Below the pieces are notes generated by a model that was not told the origin of the DNA, did not search any database, and was given only the letters and a program-made list of their open reading frames with translations. Source: Deltaproteobacteria bacterium (GTDB taxonomy: Bacteria > Desulfobacterota > WTBG01 > CAIYCZ01 > CAIRTM01). From it: DNA of 35,041 nucleotides. Below are positions 33,349-35,041 of this stretch, in pieces. Made by a program: the position numbers and the translations under genes. The stretch covers positions 1-35,041 of the forward strand of contig JAJRXD010000032.1 in the NCBI GenBank assembly GCA_024276465.1, read 5' to 3'. The stretch's first letter is position 1; every line of letters starts with the position of its first letter.

Positions 33349-34373
33349 ATGGAAAAACTTCGAAAAAAAATTACTTTTTTTCTTTCCTGAGCTGCCTGAC
33401 AATTACTTTCTGTTTATCTGTCTTTACTGCAGGCACGTCACATTCAGTAAATCAGAGCGAAACAAAAAACAGAAAAGTGGTGGCCAGATTAAACGGGAAA
33501 GCAATTTATGAGGACCAGTTAACCCAAAATGTACAAAAGAGCTTAAGGAAGTTTAAAAAGTATGGCATGAGAAAAGATTCCACTGATCTGGTCAAGCGTT
33601 TAAAAAAGAAAGCTTTAAGTAAAGTGATTGACAATGAACTTATATATCAGGAAAGCCGGAAATTGAAGATTGGCGATCTTGATAAAAAGGTTGAGCAACA
33701 GTTCCAGACTGAAAGAAGAAAGCATAAGACTGAGCATCAATTTAAAAGCTACTTAAAAATGAAAAACCTTACTGTAGAAGGCTTGAGAGAGTCTCTAAGA
33801 AAAAAAATTCTTGTTAATGAATATCTCAAAAAAAATGGTATATCTGAACCGGAAATTTCAGAAGATCTTTTGAAACGTTTTTATAACGATAATCCGAATT
33901 CCTATTACAGGGATGAGGCTGTCAAGGTCAGCCATATATTAATAAAAGTGCCCTGGGAGGCAACACGTGAGGAAAGAAAAAATGCCCTGGAAAAAGCAGA
34001 GATGGTCCACAGGGAGATTTTAGATGGCAGGGACTTTGCTGAGATGGCAAAAAAATATTCAGACTGTAACAGTGCCTCCGGGGGTGGGAACTTGAATTAC
34101 ATTAAAAGAGGCTATATGCCAGAAGAGTTTGACAAAACAGCATTTGCCATGAAAAAAAATGCAGTAAGTAACGTGGTGGAAACAAAATTCGGCTACCATA
34201 TAATTAAAGTTTTTGACAAAACACCGGAAGGACCAGCACCATACAATGAAGTAAAAGGTTTTATCAGAAAATATTTTCAAGGTCAGGAATCAAAAAAAAG
34301 GCTTGCTTCTCATATAGCAGAGCTGAAAAAAAAAGCAAAAATAGAAATTTTGTTAGATGAAGCACAAAAGTAA
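33349..34373 (+). CDS. Parvulin-type (PpiC/SurA-like) peptidyl-prolyl isomerase, frameshifted start
   Basis: From about 33477 there is a clean 298-aa frame: a SurA-N-like helical region (VARLNGKAIYEDQL...LIYQESRKL) and a parvulin domain (about 150-250) with VSHILIK, FAEMAKKYSDCNSASGGGNLNYIKRGYMPEEFDKTAF and VVETKFGYHIIKV. The GTG at 33477 gives no signal peptide. Upstream, an ATG at 33349 (aagagga leader) reads MEKLRKKITFFLS-TGA; one extra T in the T7 run near 33380 joins it to FLSCLTITFCLSVFTAGTSHS and then the isomerase, restoring a signal sequence. It probably folds the exported cytochromes; PPIase genes often adjoin nanowire cytochrome genes. Confidence 0.82.
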
Positions 34374-34457
34374 AACAATTATTCTGGAACATGAAACATG
34401 AAACATAAAAACATTAGCTTCAAAAACAGTGTTATTAATTACAATAAAGAATTGACA

Positions 34458-35041
34458 ATGAAAAGAAAACTTTTACCTCGAACCGTCAATATTTTACTGA
34501 TTCTGCTTTTTTTGTTATCAAATACAGCCACTGCTGCTGGGGAAACTGACCATATTAAATTACTACCCCCTGTTTCCGGCACAATCAGTGGTTACTGCTT
34601 TAATGACGTTAATAAGAATGGCATAATAGACGACTCCGAGGGAGCATTAGAAGGAGTCAGGATTTCACTGAAACGTCTCCTTCTGACTGTATTTCCCGTG
34701 AATGCAGGCTCTGTGACAACTGACATGGACGGGAGATTTGAGTTTGCAGGGCTCAGGCCCGGGAATTATTCAATAGGAGCAGAAGTAGAAGATAATGAAA
34801 ATTCAACCACCGCAAACCCTGTTTATATCCGTATAGGAATTATCAGCAAAAGCCTGACAGCAGATTTTGGTATATTTAAAACACCACCCCCGCCATCTCC
34901 TCCGCAACCAGTAAGCACAACAACTGTCATTCCAGCCACAACTACAACTGTTAACAATGCTATTGACGACAGCACAACCACAATCACTACGACCACTCCT
35001 CCTTCTGGTGGAAGCAGTGGCGGAGGATCAGGAGGAAGTAC
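34458..35041 (+). CDS. Secreted SdrD_B-like surface protein, runs off the window
   Basis: The frame from the ATG at 34458 (an in-frame ATG also lies at 34398) is open to the right edge. It has a signal peptide (LLILLFLLSNTATAA, about residue 27). A prealbumin-like SdrD_B/Cna-B domain follows (GTISGYCFNDVNKNGIIDDSEGALEGVRISL...TTDMDGRFEFAGLRPGNYSI) with its calcium-type DVNKNGIIDDSE loop. A Pro/Thr linker and a GGSSGGGSGGS stretch come at the edge. It looks like a multi-domain surface or scaffold protein, and it is a candidate place to look for cohesins just beyond the window. Confidence 0.8.
   Translation, partial: MKRKLLPRTVNILLILLFLLSNTATAAGETDHIKLLPPVSGTISGYCFNDVNKNGIIDDSEGALEGVRISLKRLLLTVFPVNAGSVTTDMDGRFEFAGLRPGNYSIGAEVEDNENSTTANPVYIRIGIISKSLTADFGIFKTPPPPSPPQPVSTTTVIPATTTTVNNAIDDSTTTITTTTPPSGGSSGGGSGGS

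Overview
The window reads as a chromosomal segment of a Gram-negative anaerobe, most likely a deltaproteobacterium in the wide sense (Desulfobacterota or relatives). This is inference from content: a heterodisulfide-reductase/DsrMK-like membrane Fe-S pair, AsmA-type envelope protein, lipoproteins, a TIGR04211-like SH3 protein, cobalamin-type radical SAM enzymes and very large periplasmic/extracellular multiheme c-type cytochromes. No rRNA, tRNA or CRISPR array was seen. Gene order suggests an accessory region containing decayed genes, short inverted-repeat elements and a small-RNA family.

Left part (1-7366), all on the minus strand: the 5' part of a radical SAM gene that runs off the window, a three-gene NitT/TauT-type ABC importer, and a four-gene set (BPL_N/GATase-like protein, small unknown protein, NarI-like membrane cytochrome b, two-[4Fe-4S]/two-CCG Fe-S protein) ending in a perfect 25-bp hairpin. 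A 144-bp element with terminal inverted repeats lies between the transporter and the Fe-S operon, and a 133-bp nested palindrome lies upstream of the radical SAM gene.

Middle (7632-20109): a glycine-rich secreted lipoprotein gene broken by a frameshift and an in-frame TAA; an unknown 349-aa protein; a 1022-aa AsmA-like protein; a radical SAM protein separated from its STAS-like C-terminal part by one in-frame TAA; a frameshifted antitoxin remnant; an intact hicB-hicA toxin-antitoxin pair with a palindromic operator; an SH3/coiled-coil membrane protein; a MORN-type lipoprotein; and a J-domain-like protein lacking the canonical HPD.

Regulatory/mobile zone (20110-22446): three copies of a two-hairpin RNA element. 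In each, the first hairpin has a CGGCCG loop and the second is terminator-like with a T-tract; compensating changes keep the stems paired. Two copies have good sigma70-like promoters, so this looks like a small-RNA family. A second copy of the terminal-inverted-repeat element sits between two of them, and a decayed gene remnant lies nearby.

Right part (22447-35041), plus strand: the main point of interest. Four consecutive secreted proteins (an octaheme, a 16-heme and another octaheme cytochrome, plus a subtilisin-family protease) all end in a type-I-dockerin-like double repeat followed by a terminal Cys-Cys. They are followed by a 14-heme cytochrome, a parvulin-type peptidyl-prolyl isomerase and a surface protein with an SdrD_B-like domain that runs off the window. 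The working hypothesis is an extracellular electron-transfer apparatus in which cytochromes and their processing protease are docked onto a cohesin-bearing scaffold, a cellulosome-like arrangement for redox proteins. No cohesin is visible inside the window, so the partner must lie elsewhere.
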